Below are positions 18,405 through 28,398 of a DNA stretch of 64,000 nt, piece by piece. Source of the stretch: Rhodothermales bacterium. Its GTDB lineage: Bacteria > Bacteroidota > Rhodothermia > Rhodothermales > Bin80. A program made the translations under genes and the position numbers. The stretch spans positions 1,623,246 to 1,687,245 of the forward strand of contig CATQHT010000003.1 of assembly GCA_958296045.1 (NCBI GenBank), given 5' to 3'. Each line of letters opens with the position of its first letter. The first letter of the stretch is position 1. The notes under the pieces were generated by a model that was given only the letters and a program-made list of their open reading frames with translations, did no database searches and was not told where the DNA came from.

Positions 18405-19172
18405 TTATGCGGTCTTACTTTCCTCCTCAACAGGAACCGGCCGCGCAGCGCACGCCGCGCCAATAATGCCAGCCTCGTTCTGGAGCTGGGCCGGGACTAG
18501 CCGGGCACTGGTGGTTAGGTGAGGCATGAACTTGGGCACTTTCTTGGGACGACTCACGCCCCCACCGACAATAATGAGGTCCGGTGCAAACAAGAACTCC
18601 ACATGGGCCAGGTATTCCTGAACCCGTCTAGCCCAGGATCGCCACGACAATTTCTCACGCTTGCGCACACTGGCGGCGGCATAGCCTTCTGCCGTGCCAC
18701 TTTGCAACTCCAAATGCCCAAGCTCAGTGTTGGGCACCAGCGTGCCGTCCACAAACAGCGCGCTGCCAATGCCGGTGCCAAAGGTGAGCATCAGAATGAT
18801 ACCCTTGGCCTGACGCCCAGCGCCAAACGCCATCTCAGCCACGCCAGCCGCGTCTGCATCATTCAAGACCGTGGCGGCACAGCCGGTAGCCCGTGTAAAC
18901 AGCGCGCTGGCATCAACGCCGATCCACCGATCGTCAATGTTGGCGGCGGTATGCATGACACCCTGTTTAACCCGACCAGGCATCGTAAGCCCGATGGGTC
19001 CATTCCACTCGAAGGCGTCTGCCAAGATGCGTACGACGTCAGCCACGTCTGAAGGCCGGCCATGTGATGGCGTGGGTATACGGAGCCGGTCGTGGGTAAG
19101 CGTCCCGCGGACAATGTTCACCGGGGCTCCTTTGATGCCGCTTCCGCCGATGTCAATGCCAAGAATTTCCAT
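18405..19172 (-). CDS. ppgK: ROK-family kinase, polyphosphate-glucokinase-like
   Basis: A 255-residue kinase starting MEILGIDIGGSGIKGAPV; this ATG at 19172 is chosen over a start 13 codons upstream because the phosphate-binding DIGGSG strand then begins the protein as usual. Other family blocks are LTMPGRV, the catalytic-site NDADAAGVAEMAFG, LTFGTGIGSALF and the ELGHLEL motif that in the ROK superfamily approaches the sugar site. Length and the pattern of motifs fit the polyphosphate/ATP glucokinase branch, which phosphorylates glucose in the cytoplasm. Polyphosphate specificity is inferred from similarity of layout only. It is transcribed away from the small lipoprotein and dnaG. Confidence 0.78.
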   Translation of the reverse strand: MEILGIDIGGSGIKGAPVNIVRGTLTHDRLRIPTPSHGRPSDVADVVRILADAFEWNGPIGLTMPGRVKQGVMHTAANIDDRWIGVDASALFTRATGCAATVLNDADAAGVAEMAFGAGRQAKGIILMLTFGTGIGSALFVDGTLVPNTELGHLELQSGTAEGYAAASVRKREKLSWRSWARRVQEYLAHVEFLFAPDLIIVGGGVSRPKKVPKFMPHLTTSARLVPAQLQNEAGIIGAACAARPVPVEEESKTA

Positions 19173-19255
19173 CTGAGCGTGTCTCCGTGATCCAAGAAGG
19201 GGAAGCTGCACGCGCTAAGCGCGTATATTGCAGCAGCAATCAATACAAGCAAAAT

Positions 19256-19369
19256 ATGAAAAGGCTGCTGCTATTGGTCTGCCTTATGACCTGCCTCGCC
19301 GCTGGTGCCTGCCAGTGTTCAGAAAAGCCGGAAACGGCCCCGGTACAGCAGGTGAGTACACCCGCTTAA
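19256..19369 (+). CDS. Small lipoprotein (37 residues)
   Basis: The ATG at 19256 starts a short frame, MKRLLLLVCLMTCLAAGAC, then QCSEKPETAPVQQVSTPA and stop. Basic start, leucine-rich core and the L-A-A-G-A-C ending make a textbook lipoprotein signal, leaving a tail of only about 18 polar residues. Small lipoproteins of this kind are often seen in this lineage with no known role. Because the mature part is so short it could also be the intact stub of a truncated gene. It sits between ppgK (divergent) and dnaG. Confidence 0.5.
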   Translation: MKRLLLLVCLMTCLAAGACQCSEKPETAPVQQVSTPA

Positions 19370-19615
19370 GCGTTGCAGCGAGCCATTTCGCAAGCGGCGT
19401 GGGCTGCAGGGCATGTCGGGTGATTCCGCGCCGCAAGCACGGTCTGGTGCACGAACGTCCGATGCGCCTGCAACGCGCGACAAGGCCGCTGGGGATGGCC
19501 AGAGAGCGCTACGCACAAGGAACGTTAGGATCGCTCTGTTTCCTTCTAAGGTGGTAGCTCCCTCGCTAAGAGCGCGCCGCACAGGTCCAGCGCCACAAAG
19601 CAACCCGCCTAAGGC

Positions 19616-22600
19616 ATGGTAGAATTTGATTCTATAAAGGAGCAGGTCCGGGCCGCCACGGATATCGCGGAAATCGTCGGCGGATACGTAAAGCTGAAAA
19701 GAAGGGGTAAAAGCCTTGTCGGGTTGTGCCCATTCCACAACGAGCGCACTCCCTCGTTTTACGTGACGCCCGATATGGGTATGTACAAGTGCTTCGGATG
19801 TGGCCAGCGGGGTGACGTTTTTGGATTCGTGATGGCAATGGAGTCCAAAACTTTTCCAGAAGCTATGCGGAGCCTAGCAGAGCGGGCACAGATCCCAATG
19901 CCCGAGCGCGGAAAAAGCGGCACTCGCGCGAAGCAATACGCTCGCAACCGTGCTGCGCTGGAGCTGGCGGCGACATTTTTTCGGACGCAACTTCAGAAGG
20001 CGCCCCCAGGCGGGCCGCTTCAGCAAGAGCTCCGCAAGCACCATGTGACAGATGCCCTAGTACGGGAGTTCGGCATAGGGTACGCGCCCGATGACGTTGA
20101 TGGCTTAGTGGGTGCGGCGCAAGCTGGGCAGGTATCCCTCAAGGCGCTGAAGGAGGCGGCGCTGATTGTGTCCTACGACGGTGACGAAGAGTACCGCGAC
20201 CGGTGGCGCGGGAAGCTTGTCTTACCGATGCACTCCAAGGATGGCCGCCTTGTCGGGTTTGCAGCGGGAACCCTGGCGGGCCCTGAGCATGAGCTGGCGT
20301 TCCATCATCGCTTGCACAGCCCCCGCCGAGTGCTGTTCGGGCATGTGCAGGCGCGTGCCGCCATGCGTGCAGCAACAGAGGTGTTCTTAGTGCGCGACAT
20401 GGCGGATGTCCTGGCCATGCATAAGGCTGGCATCACCAATGTGGTCGCCTGCCTGGGCACCTCCCTAACGCCAGACCATCTACAGATGCTAAAGCCTTTC
20501 GCCCAGCGCTTAGTGTTGGTGCACGACGCTCAGCCGGCAGCGGTGGGCTCGGCGATCCGCATGGTGCACACGGCACTGCGTGGGAGCATGAGCGTGTATG
20601 CTGTCACGCTGCCGCAGGGGTTGGGTCCAGCAAGAGTGATTGAGACCGATGGCGTAGAGGAGCTGCAGACGTGGCTCCGGGATCACCGCACCGACTTCTT
20701 GAGCCTCATAGCAGCAGCCCAGGAGCCTGTGCGCGGACGACCGGCGGCGCAGGTGAAGCACGACGCGTGTCGCGCCATCGCGACAGCCCTGGCCAACGTG
20801 GAGGATCCGCTACTGCAGGGAGAGTATTCCCTGAAGGGTGCTTCCACACTGACGCTTGAACCGGAACTGATGCGCGGGGCGATCAGCAAGGCGCATAAGG
20901 AGCGAACGATCCAGGTCGCGCTGGAGCATTACCAGGACGAGCTGCTTCATACGACCATGGGCAGGACCGTGTGTGCGCACCTGGAGCAGAGGTACGGACT
21001 GCGCAATCACCACATTGACCAGTTTGGCCTCGGCTTCGCGCCCGAACAGTGGGATGGTCTTAAGCGTGCTGCTCTTAGGCGCGGCCTGACAGAATCCGCG
21101 CTTTACGAGGCGGGCCTAGTCAGAATGAAAGAGCGTCCAGAAGGGCCGTGGCATTATGATCGATTCCGGGGTCGAATCATGTTGCCGCTCTATTCAATTG
21201 AGGGTCGCCTCTTAGCACTGCGAAGCGCACACATGTCTGGAATCCAGACATCGAGACGTTTTGGCAAGGTGGTCGAGGACACGGATTCAGATGTGCACAC
21301 GCTGTTCGGGCTTGCCCAGTGCTCAGCAGCCGCGGGCAGACATAAAGAGGTGTGGGTCGTCGACGACTTTCGCGATGTGCTGGCGCTTCATGCGGCTGGA
21401 GTAACGAATGTGGTATCTGTGGTGGGCGGAGCGCTGACGTCTGAGCAAGCTGCCGCCTTGCGGCTGGTCGCTCCACGCATGGTGCAGATCACCAAGGCTC
21501 AGGATGTCGAATCGAAGCCGCTATTGCGCACACTTGCTGCGGCCCTGGCCGCTGGCCTTGGGGCCGATGCGGTTGAACTTCCTGGTGGCAGCTGTCGCCA
21601 GATGTTGCGCAAACTGGGACCAGAAGCCATTGTCGAAACGGTAAAGCAGCATCGGCGCGACTTTGTGCAGATGGTATACGAAGATCAACATGCGCGCGGG
21701 CTACTCACGGATGCGCATCAGCTGAACCGTGTCCAAGAGGAGCTGGCGACGATGACCGGCCGGATCGCGGACAACACAACACGACAATGGTACGAGGCAC
21801 GCGCAGCAGCCATGGACCGCGTGGAACGCATCTACGATGCTGTGGCGTTTGCCGCACATTTTTTTCGGAGCCAGCTCAATGGCAAAAAAGAAGGAACCGA
21901 GGCTGCACGCTACCTCAAGGATCGCGGGCTGCACGCCGAGATCATCGAAGCATTCGGGTTGGGATTTGCTCCCAACCGATGGGACGCGCTCCTGAAGGCC
22001 GCCCAGCGCCACGGGATATCACAAGAGATTCTAGAAGCCGCAGGCCTTATACGCCCGGGCACGGATGGCAGGCGGCCGTATGACTATTTTCGGGGACGCG
22101 TGATGTTTCCGATTCGCGACACACGCGGGGAGATTCGTGGCTTTGGGGGGCGCATCCTGCAGCCGAATGAACGGGCACCCAAGTACCTGAATACGCCCGA
22201 AACGCCCATCTTCAGAAAGCGCCAAGTGCTGTATGGTCTACCGCAAAGCATGCGCCACGCCCGAACCGCTGGTGAGATGATCCTCGTGGAGGGGTACACG
22301 GATGTGCTTGCGTTGCACCAGGCGGGCATCAGGCATGCGGTGGCCGCGTGTGGGACAGCCCTTACCGGGGGCCAAGTCAGCGTCATGCGCCGCTACGCGG
22401 ATCGTTTATTGCTGCTCTACGACGCGGACCCGGCCGGCGCTAAGGCAGCTGTGAGTGCTATTGACCTTGCGCTGGAAGGCGGCCTGGTACCGTTTGTCGT
22501 TGCGCTACCAGAAGGTGAGGATCCAGACTCGTATGTGGTGCACCACGGCGCGGAGGCTCTGCAGGACTACTTGGCGCGGCACCGCAGAGACTTTGTGACG

Positions 22601-23374
22601 TTTCTGCACGAGCATTCTGGCGCGCAGGGCGCTTTCGACACGCCAGAAGGTAGGGCGGAAGCCACCCACAAGGTGTTGGATGCTATTGCTTTGGCCCAGG
22701 ATGCGACGTTAAGGAGGAAGGCGATGAAGCGGGCTAGTACATTGTTTAATGTACCGATGGAAGATATTGAGAGGGTGGTGGGTGAGAAGGTGCCGCACGA
22801 TTCCGATCCGCGCGAGCAGGTGCCGGATCCCGAGCCACCCGAGCGCGATGCCTCCAGACGGATGCATGATGCGAAAAGAAAGCCGGCTTCGGTGCGGCTG
22901 CATGCTTCGGAAATCGCACTCCTTGAGCTGATGGTAACGGGTGGCCGCGAAATGACCGGATTCATTATGCGGCAGCTGAACGAGGAGCATTTCACTAAGG
23001 GTCCGGCGAGACGTCTGGTGATACTGCTGCTGGAGGCATACCGGCGTGATATGTCTGGCATAGCGTTGCCACCGGACGATGCAGAGCTGGATCGCTTGGT
23101 TAGCAAGCTTAAGGAGGACAAGCCTGTCCCATCAGAGGGCTGGCAGAAGCGGAAGATGGGCAGCGTCCAATACAATATGGACAGAGAGGACGCCGCTCTT
23201 GGTGCGATCCGGCGCCTCAAGCTGCTCCGGCTGGAGGAAGCGAGGATGGTGTTAGAGAGGCGTCTTCGCGCCGCTGGTCCAGCCGACCAGGATCGCCTAT
23301 TGCAGGAGCTGATGGAGCTGGATCGTATAAGAGCCGGACTGGGCTCGCTCGACCACAATAGCGACAGCCCATAG
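19616..23374 (+). CDS. dnaG: DNA primase with three tandem catalytic-core copies
   Basis: A 1252-residue DnaG, about twice the usual 600-650. Residues 1-100 are the CHC2 zinc domain (C38, H41, C59, C62; CPFHNERTPSF and CFGCG). Then the RNA-polymerase core occurs three times: about residues 110-370, 435-693 and 736-1000. Each copy has the AAxFFRxQL-type helix, an FGxGxAPxxWD block, a FRGR(V/I)M-P strand and a TOPRIM fold with LALHxAG. Only copy 3 keeps the metal sites: E892-G-Y-T-D896, D936-A-D938 and D969-P-D971. In copy 1 these are R260, D264, D304/Q306 with the third pair lost; in copy 2 D583, D587, K627/Q629 with the third pair lost. The C-terminal 250 residues are a helical, helicase-binding-like region. 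The duplicate cores are diverged but the frame is open throughout, so they are probably selected. Confidence 0.95.
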   Translation: MVEFDSIKEQVRAATDIAEIVGGYVKLKRRGKSLVGLCPFHNERTPSFYVTPDMGMYKCFGCGQRGDVFGFVMAMESKTFPEAMRSLAERAQIPMPERGKSGTRAKQYARNRAALELAATFFRTQLQKAPPGGPLQQELRKHHVTDALVREFGIGYAPDDVDGLVGAAQAGQVSLKALKEAALIVSYDGDEEYRDRWRGKLVLPMHSKDGRLVGFAAGTLAGPEHELAFHHRLHSPRRVLFGHVQARAAMRAATEVFLVRDMADVLAMHKAGITNVVACLGTSLTPDHLQMLKPFAQRLVLVHDAQPAAVGSAIRMVHTALRGSMSVYAVTLPQGLGPARVIETDGVEELQTWLRDHRTDFLSLIAAAQEPVRGRPAAQVKHDACRAIATALANVEDPLLQGEYSLKGASTLTLEPELMRGAISKAHKERTIQVALEHYQDELLHTTMGRTVCAHLEQRYGLRNHHIDQFGLGFAPEQWDGLKRAALRRGLTESALYEAGLVRMKERPEGPWHYDRFRGRIMLPLYSIEGRLLALRSAHMSGIQTSRRFGKVVEDTDSDVHTLFGLAQCSAAAGRHKEVWVVDDFRDVLALHAAGVTNVVSVVGGALTSEQAAALRLVAPRMVQITKAQDVESKPLLRTLAAALAAGLGADAVELPGGSCRQMLRKLGPEAIVETVKQHRRDFVQMVYEDQHARGLLTDAHQLNRVQEELATMTGRIADNTTRQWYEARAAAMDRVERIYDAVAFAAHFFRSQLNGKKEGTEAARYLKDRGLHAEIIEAFGLGFAPNRWDALLKAAQRHGISQEILEAAGLIRPGTDGRRPYDYFRGRVMFPIRDTRGEIRGFGGRILQPNERAPKYLNTPETPIFRKRQVLYGLPQSMRHARTAGEMILVEGYTDVLALHQAGIRHAVAACGTALTGGQVSVMRRYADRLLLLYDADPAGAKAAVSAIDLALEGGLVPFVVALPEGEDPDSYVVHHGAEALQDYLARHRRDFVTFLHEHSGAQGAFDTPEGRAEATHKVLDAIALAQDATLRRKAMKRASTLFNVPMEDIERVVGEKVPHDSDPREQVPDPEPPERDASRRMHDAKRKPASVRLHASEIALLELMVTGGREMTGFIMRQLNEEHFTKGPARRLVILLLEAYRRDMSGIALPPDDAELDRLVSKLKEDKPVPSEGWQKRKMGSVQYNMDREDAALGAIRRLKLLRLEEARMVLERRLRAAGPADQDRLLQELMELDRIRAGLGSLDHNSDSP

Positions 23375-23477
23375 GGGTCAGGCGCGTCGATGTCAAACGT
23401 CTGCGCGCATGGATGCGGCGCCAGAGGTCGCGCACCTGTACCGGTTTGGTGGGTGGATCACCGCCCGCTTGCTGGTG

Positions 23478-24221
23478 TTAGGGGCGACGATCCACCGCTG
23501 AGCATTCGCCGCGTCGCGTGCTGGTCTTGTCGGCCCCCGAATGGTTCTGCGCGCGCCTTATCAGGTCCTCAAACAGCGGTAAGCCGCGCATGCCCATGCG
23601 CTCGGGATGAAACTGGACGCCCATCAGCGCGCCATGTTCATCTTCGATGGCCTCAATGATACCGTCCGGTGCATGAGCGGTGGCCATATACCCATGGCCA
23701 GGCTCGGCGATGGCCTGCACATGGTGCGTATTGACGGGGAGGGAGGTTGTGCCCAGGATGCCCGCCAGCCTTGATGTGGCTTTTATCGCCACCTTATGAT
23801 CCTTGGCCCCCCGTTCATCACTGTGAGATGTCGCGAGGGCCACATCCCGCTCCACATCGCCGTATATGGTGCCTCCAGCTACTGCGCTAATAAGTTGCAT
23901 GCCGTAGCATATCCCCAGGACAGGCAATTCGTGGCGCCGGCATGCCCTAAGCCAAAGGCGGTCGCTCTTCTGGCGCAGTGGATCCACATGGGCCAAATCC
24001 TCCGGGATGGCACCAATCAGCCCCTCCATGATAGCCGGCCCGCCGGGGATGATCAGTCCATCTACACGCGCCGCCAGCACTTCCGCCTGGGCGCGGTGCA
24101 TAACGATGGGAAGGATGACCGGCATTCCCCCTGCCGCGAGCACGGCCTGCACATAGCGATAGTCCAGGCTCTGTTGTCCCCTAGCAAAGGAGGTGGTAAG
24201 GCCAATGATGGCGGTCGTCAT
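23478..24221 (-). CDS. Class I glutamine-amidotransferase-like hydrolase (PuuD/peptidase C26)
   Basis: A 247-residue protein starting MTTAIIGLTTSF at 24221 (preferred over a start 15 codons earlier). It has LIIPGGPAIMEGL, the nucleophile elbow VLGICYGMQLI with the catalytic cysteine, NTHHVQAI, and VQFHPER with the catalytic histidine and glutamate. This is the gamma-glutamyl-gamma-aminobutyrate hydrolase type (PuuD-like), which frees small amines from gamma-glutamyl conjugates; the substrate here is not shown. It is convergent to dnaG and lies 55 bases downstream of arsC on the same strand, so it may be read with arsC and dnaE. Confidence 0.85.
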   Translation of the reverse strand: MTTAIIGLTTSFARGQQSLDYRYVQAVLAAGGMPVILPIVMHRAQAEVLAARVDGLIIPGGPAIMEGLIGAIPEDLAHVDPLRQKSDRLWLRACRRHELPVLGICYGMQLISAVAGGTIYGDVERDVALATSHSDERGAKDHKVAIKATSRLAGILGTTSLPVNTHHVQAIAEPGHGYMATAHAPDGIIEAIEDEHGALMGVQFHPERMGMRGLPLFEDLIRRAQNHSGADKTSTRRGECSAVDRRP

Positions 24222-24275
24222 ACGCAGGCAGCTAAAGCGGCTTTGTTGGGGCTTCGCCAGGCGCAAAGCGGGGCA

Positions 24276-24689
<414 letters not shown>

Positions 24690-24702
24690 TGGGTAAGAAA
24701 GT

Positions 24703-27700
24703 CTACAATTTGGAAGATTCCACGAGGATGTTGCGCTCGCCAAGTAGCTTCGTGAGCTCCCGCAGCAAGGTGCCCGTGGGACGTACCTGATACGATCTGC
24801 TGCGCAGGCGCAGGTAGCCTCCCTTGGCCTCGGCGTCCTTAAGAAAAACATTCACATGGCATGGTCCAGGGTGAATACGGCAGATGCCACGAATACGGTC
24901 GACCTCCTCGCTGCTCAAGGTAGCTGCGTCAAGGCGGATCTCCACCGCGGTAAGCTTCTTGTCGCGCACTACCGACAAGGGCATCACATCTGACGCCATC
25001 ACCTCCACGGTACCTCCCCGAACCTGAAGCTCACCTGTGACCAGAACCACGGCTCCCATCTTGATCGCAGGCTCTAGGCGCTCCACATCGCTAGGCCAGA
25101 TCGTCAGCACTCCTGAGCCGAAATAGTCCTCGATCGTGGCGCTGATCATCCGTTTACCCTTTTTCGTGGTGCGCACGCTGACCTTGGTGATAACGCCGCA
25201 GACTATTGCCTTACGTCGCTTACCATCCTTGGTAGCTAAGTCGACTAGCCGGGAGGCCCCCAGTTCGCCAGTAGCCAGAGACTTAGCCTCGATCTTGTAG
25301 TCGTCCAGCGGATGCCCAGAGATGAATATGCCGGTAAGTTCGCGCTCCGTACGCTGCTGCTCCTCCCGGGTCCATGGCTCTACCTTGGCCAAGGGCGGGA
25401 TGGCCGCGACATCTGGCTGTGGCCCCGCGACCGCGAACAGTGACATCTGACCCATAAGCTCCAGCCTCCGGCTATCACGGGCCGCGGCGTAGGTCGCCTT
25501 GATAGAATCGTGGAGCTGCCTGCGGTGGCCTTCAAGGTCATCCAGCGCGCCAGCCATGGCCAGATTTTCCAGGGTCTTCTCGGGCACCTTCTGCAGATCT
25601 AGCCCTTTGAGAAGGCTGTAAAGCGTCTGAGCACTCTTCCCCTCTTTGCGCGCCTCCACCAGCTCATGAACGGCGCTTCGCTGCACCCCCTTGATGGCGC
25701 ACATCCCAAACCGAATATGGCCGTCCTCCACGCTGAATTCCACCTGGCTGGAGTGTACGGAGGGTGGCAGCAGCCTGATGCCGCTCTGAGCAGCTTCGGC
25801 GCGCAGCATGTTGAGCACTTTCGCACTGGTGTTGGGATGGCTCATTACTGCGGCCATAAACTCCGGTGCGTAGTTGGCCTTTAGATAGGCCGTCCGGTAC
25901 GCAAGCAGCGAATACGCCGCGCTGTGACTCTTGTTAAAGCCGTAGCCTGCAAACTTCTCCATCTTGTCGAAGACCGCCTGGGCCACCTCTTCTTCTACGC
26001 CCTGCTGCCGCGCGCCTTCCACAAACGTCGTGCGCTGGCGAGCCATCTCTTCTGGCTTCTTCTTGCCCATCGCGCGTCGCAAGATGTCGGCCGCACCCAG
26101 CGAATAGCCGCCCATAACCTGGGCCATCTGCATGACCTGCTCCTGATAGACCGGGATGCCGAACGTGCGCTTGAGCACAGGTTCGAGCATGGGATGCCCA
26201 TAGTCAGGCTTCTGGCGACCGTGCTTGCGCTCGACGAAGTCTGGAATCAGGTCCATAGGACCTGGCCGATACAACGCATTCATGGCTATTAGGTCATCGA
26301 TCGAGGTGGGCCTTAGCTTCGTCAGCCAGTTGCGCATGCCTTCACTCTCAAACTGAAAGATGCCTGAGGTATCGCCGCGCTGGAAAATTTTGAAGGCCGG
26401 TCCATCGTCCAGCGGGATGGATTCCAGATCTATCCGCTCGCCTCTGTACTTGAGGATATTCGCGCAGGCGTCGTCCAGAGTGGTGAGTGTAGACAGCCCC
26501 AACAGATCCATCTTCAGCAGCCCGAACCGCTCAACCCATCTCCCATCGTACTGACTGACGCGCACCTCTTCGCCGGACGTATCCCGGCTCTTCTTCTTTT
26601 GGATGGGTACGAAGTCCTGTACCCGGCCCGGCGCGATAATGACACCCGCGGCATGGATGCTCGTGTGCCGTGCGGATCCCTCCAGCACTTTGGCGTACTG
26701 CAGCAGTTTCTGGATTTCGGGGCGTTCGTCGGTCACGAGTGCTCGAAATTTCGGCACCTGATCCATGGCTTTGGCCAGGGTAACCTTCGGGCCTTCGGGA
26801 ATCAGCTTAGCGATGCGGTTCGTTTCGCGCTGCGGAATCTTAAGGACACGTGCTACATCGCGGACCGATGTCTTGGCCCCCATACTGCCGAATGTGATTA
26901 TCTGGCAGACGGCTGCGCGTCCGTATTTCTTAACGACGTAGTCGATAACTTTTCCTCGCCCACGGTCATCGAAGTCGATATCGATGTCGGGCATCGAGAT
27001 GCGTTCGGGGTTTAGAAACCGCTCAAACAGAAGGTCATACTGTAGGGGATCGATGCTGGTGATGCCGAGGCAATACGCCACGGCACTGCCAGCCGCTGAC
27101 CCGCGTGCTGGCCCCACGCTGACCTTCATTTCGCGGGCGGCCGTGGTAAAGTCCTGCACGATCAGGAAGTAGCCCGCGTACCCCATCTGGGCAATGATGC
27201 CGAGCTCGTGATTCAGGCGGGCAACGATGTCCTCGCTCAACTCAGACCAGCGTCGTTGGGCGCCCTCGAACACTAGGTGGCGCAGGTAGGCATCCATATT
27301 GCCGTCAAATCCGCCAGGCAGCGGATAATGCGGCATAAGGAGTTTCCCAGTGCTGAGCTCGAACTGGCATCGATCGGCAACCTCGGCAGGCGTGTGCACG
27401 GCTTCCTCTATTAGCTTGTCTGGCAGAAAGCTCATGGCCTGGCGCATCTCGCTGGTATCTTTCAGATAGTATTGGTCTGAATCGAAGCGGAGACGTCTTG
27501 GATCATCCAGGTCCTTTCCCGTCTGGAGGCACAGCAGGATGTCCTGGGCCGCGTGATCTTCGCGCGCAACGTAGTGCACATCGTTGGTGGCCAATACACG
27601 AATGTTAAGCTCACCCGCCCAGCGTACCAGCACGCTGTTGATCCGTTGTTGCTGCTCGAGCTCATGGTTCATCAGTTCAATGAAGTAGTCCTCGCCAAAG

Positions 27701-28188
27701 ACCTCGCGAAAACGCTCAAGCCAAGCACGCGCCTCCTTTTCCTGGTCCTTCAATATCAGCTGCGGCACGTGCCCTTGCAGGCAGCATGTCGTGGCGACTA
27801 GTCCTTCGCTGTGTGCCTCCAGCGTTGCAAAATCTATGCGCGGCTTATAGTAGAATCCTTCCAGAAAAGACTTGGACGAAAGCGCGATCAGGTTGCGGTA
27901 TCCTTGCTCGGACTTGGCCCAAAGCACCTGGTGGTAGCGCGTATCATTGATGCGCTCCTGCATTGGCGTCGTGCACAGATAGAATTCGCAACCGATCACC
28001 GGCGAGATACCCGCCTTTTTGGCAGCGAAGTAGAATTCCGGTACGCCGTACAGATTACCGTGGTCTGTGATTCCGAGGGCTCCCATATCGAGTGCTGCCG
28101 CTTTTTGCACCAGCCTATCAATGCGGGCCGCGCCGTCAAGCAACGAATAGGAAGTATGGCAATGGAGGTGGCAGAAGCTGCTCATCAA
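24703..28188 (-). CDS. dnaE: DNA polymerase III alpha subunit
   Basis: A 1161-residue replicative polymerase. The N-terminal PHP domain begins FCHLHCHTSYSLLDG and ITDHGNLYG. The polymerase active site has GSAAGSAVAYCLGIT followed by PDIDIDFDDRGR, whose aspartates bind the catalytic metals, and VCQIITFGSMGAKTSVRDVARV. The fingers segment RPGPMDLIPDFVERKHG and YQEQVMQMAQVMGGYS are standard. The C-terminal OB-fold (KAIVCGVITKVSVRTTKKGKRM) and a tail follow. All of this fits the DnaE1 type that copies both strands of the chromosome. A TTG/ATG choice at the start is minor (28188 or 28185). It is divergent to the T9SS plug gene. Nothing is missing. Confidence 0.95.
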   Translation of the reverse strand: MMSSFCHLHCHTSYSLLDGAARIDRLVQKAAALDMGALGITDHGNLYGVPEFYFAAKKAGISPVIGCEFYLCTTPMQERINDTRYHQVLWAKSEQGYRNLIALSSKSFLEGFYYKPRIDFATLEAHSEGLVATTCCLQGHVPQLILKDQEKEARAWLERFREVFGEDYFIELMNHELEQQQRINSVLVRWAGELNIRVLATNDVHYVAREDHAAQDILLCLQTGKDLDDPRRLRFDSDQYYLKDTSEMRQAMSFLPDKLIEEAVHTPAEVADRCQFELSTGKLLMPHYPLPGGFDGNMDAYLRHLVFEGAQRRWSELSEDIVARLNHELGIIAQMGYAGYFLIVQDFTTAAREMKVSVGPARGSAAGSAVAYCLGITSIDPLQYDLLFERFLNPERISMPDIDIDFDDRGRGKVIDYVVKKYGRAAVCQIITFGSMGAKTSVRDVARVLKIPQRETNRIAKLIPEGPKVTLAKAMDQVPKFRALVTDERPEIQKLLQYAKVLEGSARHTSIHAAGVIIAPGRVQDFVPIQKKKSRDTSGEEVRVSQYDGRWVERFGLLKMDLLGLSTLTTLDDACANILKYRGERIDLESIPLDDGPAFKIFQRGDTSGIFQFESEGMRNWLTKLRPTSIDDLIAMNALYRPGPMDLIPDFVERKHGRQKPDYGHPMLEPVLKRTFGIPVYQEQVMQMAQVMGGYSLGAADILRRAMGKKKPEEMARQRTTFVEGARQQGVEEEVAQAVFDKMEKFAGYGFNKSHSAAYSLLAYRTAYLKANYAPEFMAAVMSHPNTSAKVLNMLRAEAAQSGIRLLPPSVHSSQVEFSVEDGHIRFGMCAIKGVQRSAVHELVEARKEGKSAQTLYSLLKGLDLQKVPEKTLENLAMAGALDDLEGHRRQLHDSIKATYAAARDSRRLELMGQMSLFAVAGPQPDVAAIPPLAKVEPWTREEQQRTERELTGIFISGHPLDDYKIEAKSLATGELGASRLVDLATKDGKRRKAIVCGVITKVSVRTTKKGKRMISATIEDYFGSGVLTIWPSDVERLEPAIKMGAVVLVTGELQVRGGTVEVMASDVMPLSVVRDKKLTAVEIRLDAATLSSEEVDRIRGICRIHPGPCHVNVFLKDAEAKGGYLRLRSRSYQVRPTGTLLRELTKLLGERNILVESSKL

Positions 28189-28398
28189 TGTGGACTATGT
28201 GACTTCAGACTGGACGCGCCCAGGAGAGAGCATCCCTGTACAACGCGCCTAATTTCATGACCCAAGGTACGCACGCAGTGCTTGCGGCGGTGCCGTAGGC
28301 TTATAGGGCAGGTGAATCGAGCGGCATCTATTGGTACCAATTGGTACCTTTTGCAGCACACACCTTCTTCACCTGCCTCCACTTTTTCCAGCGCGCTG

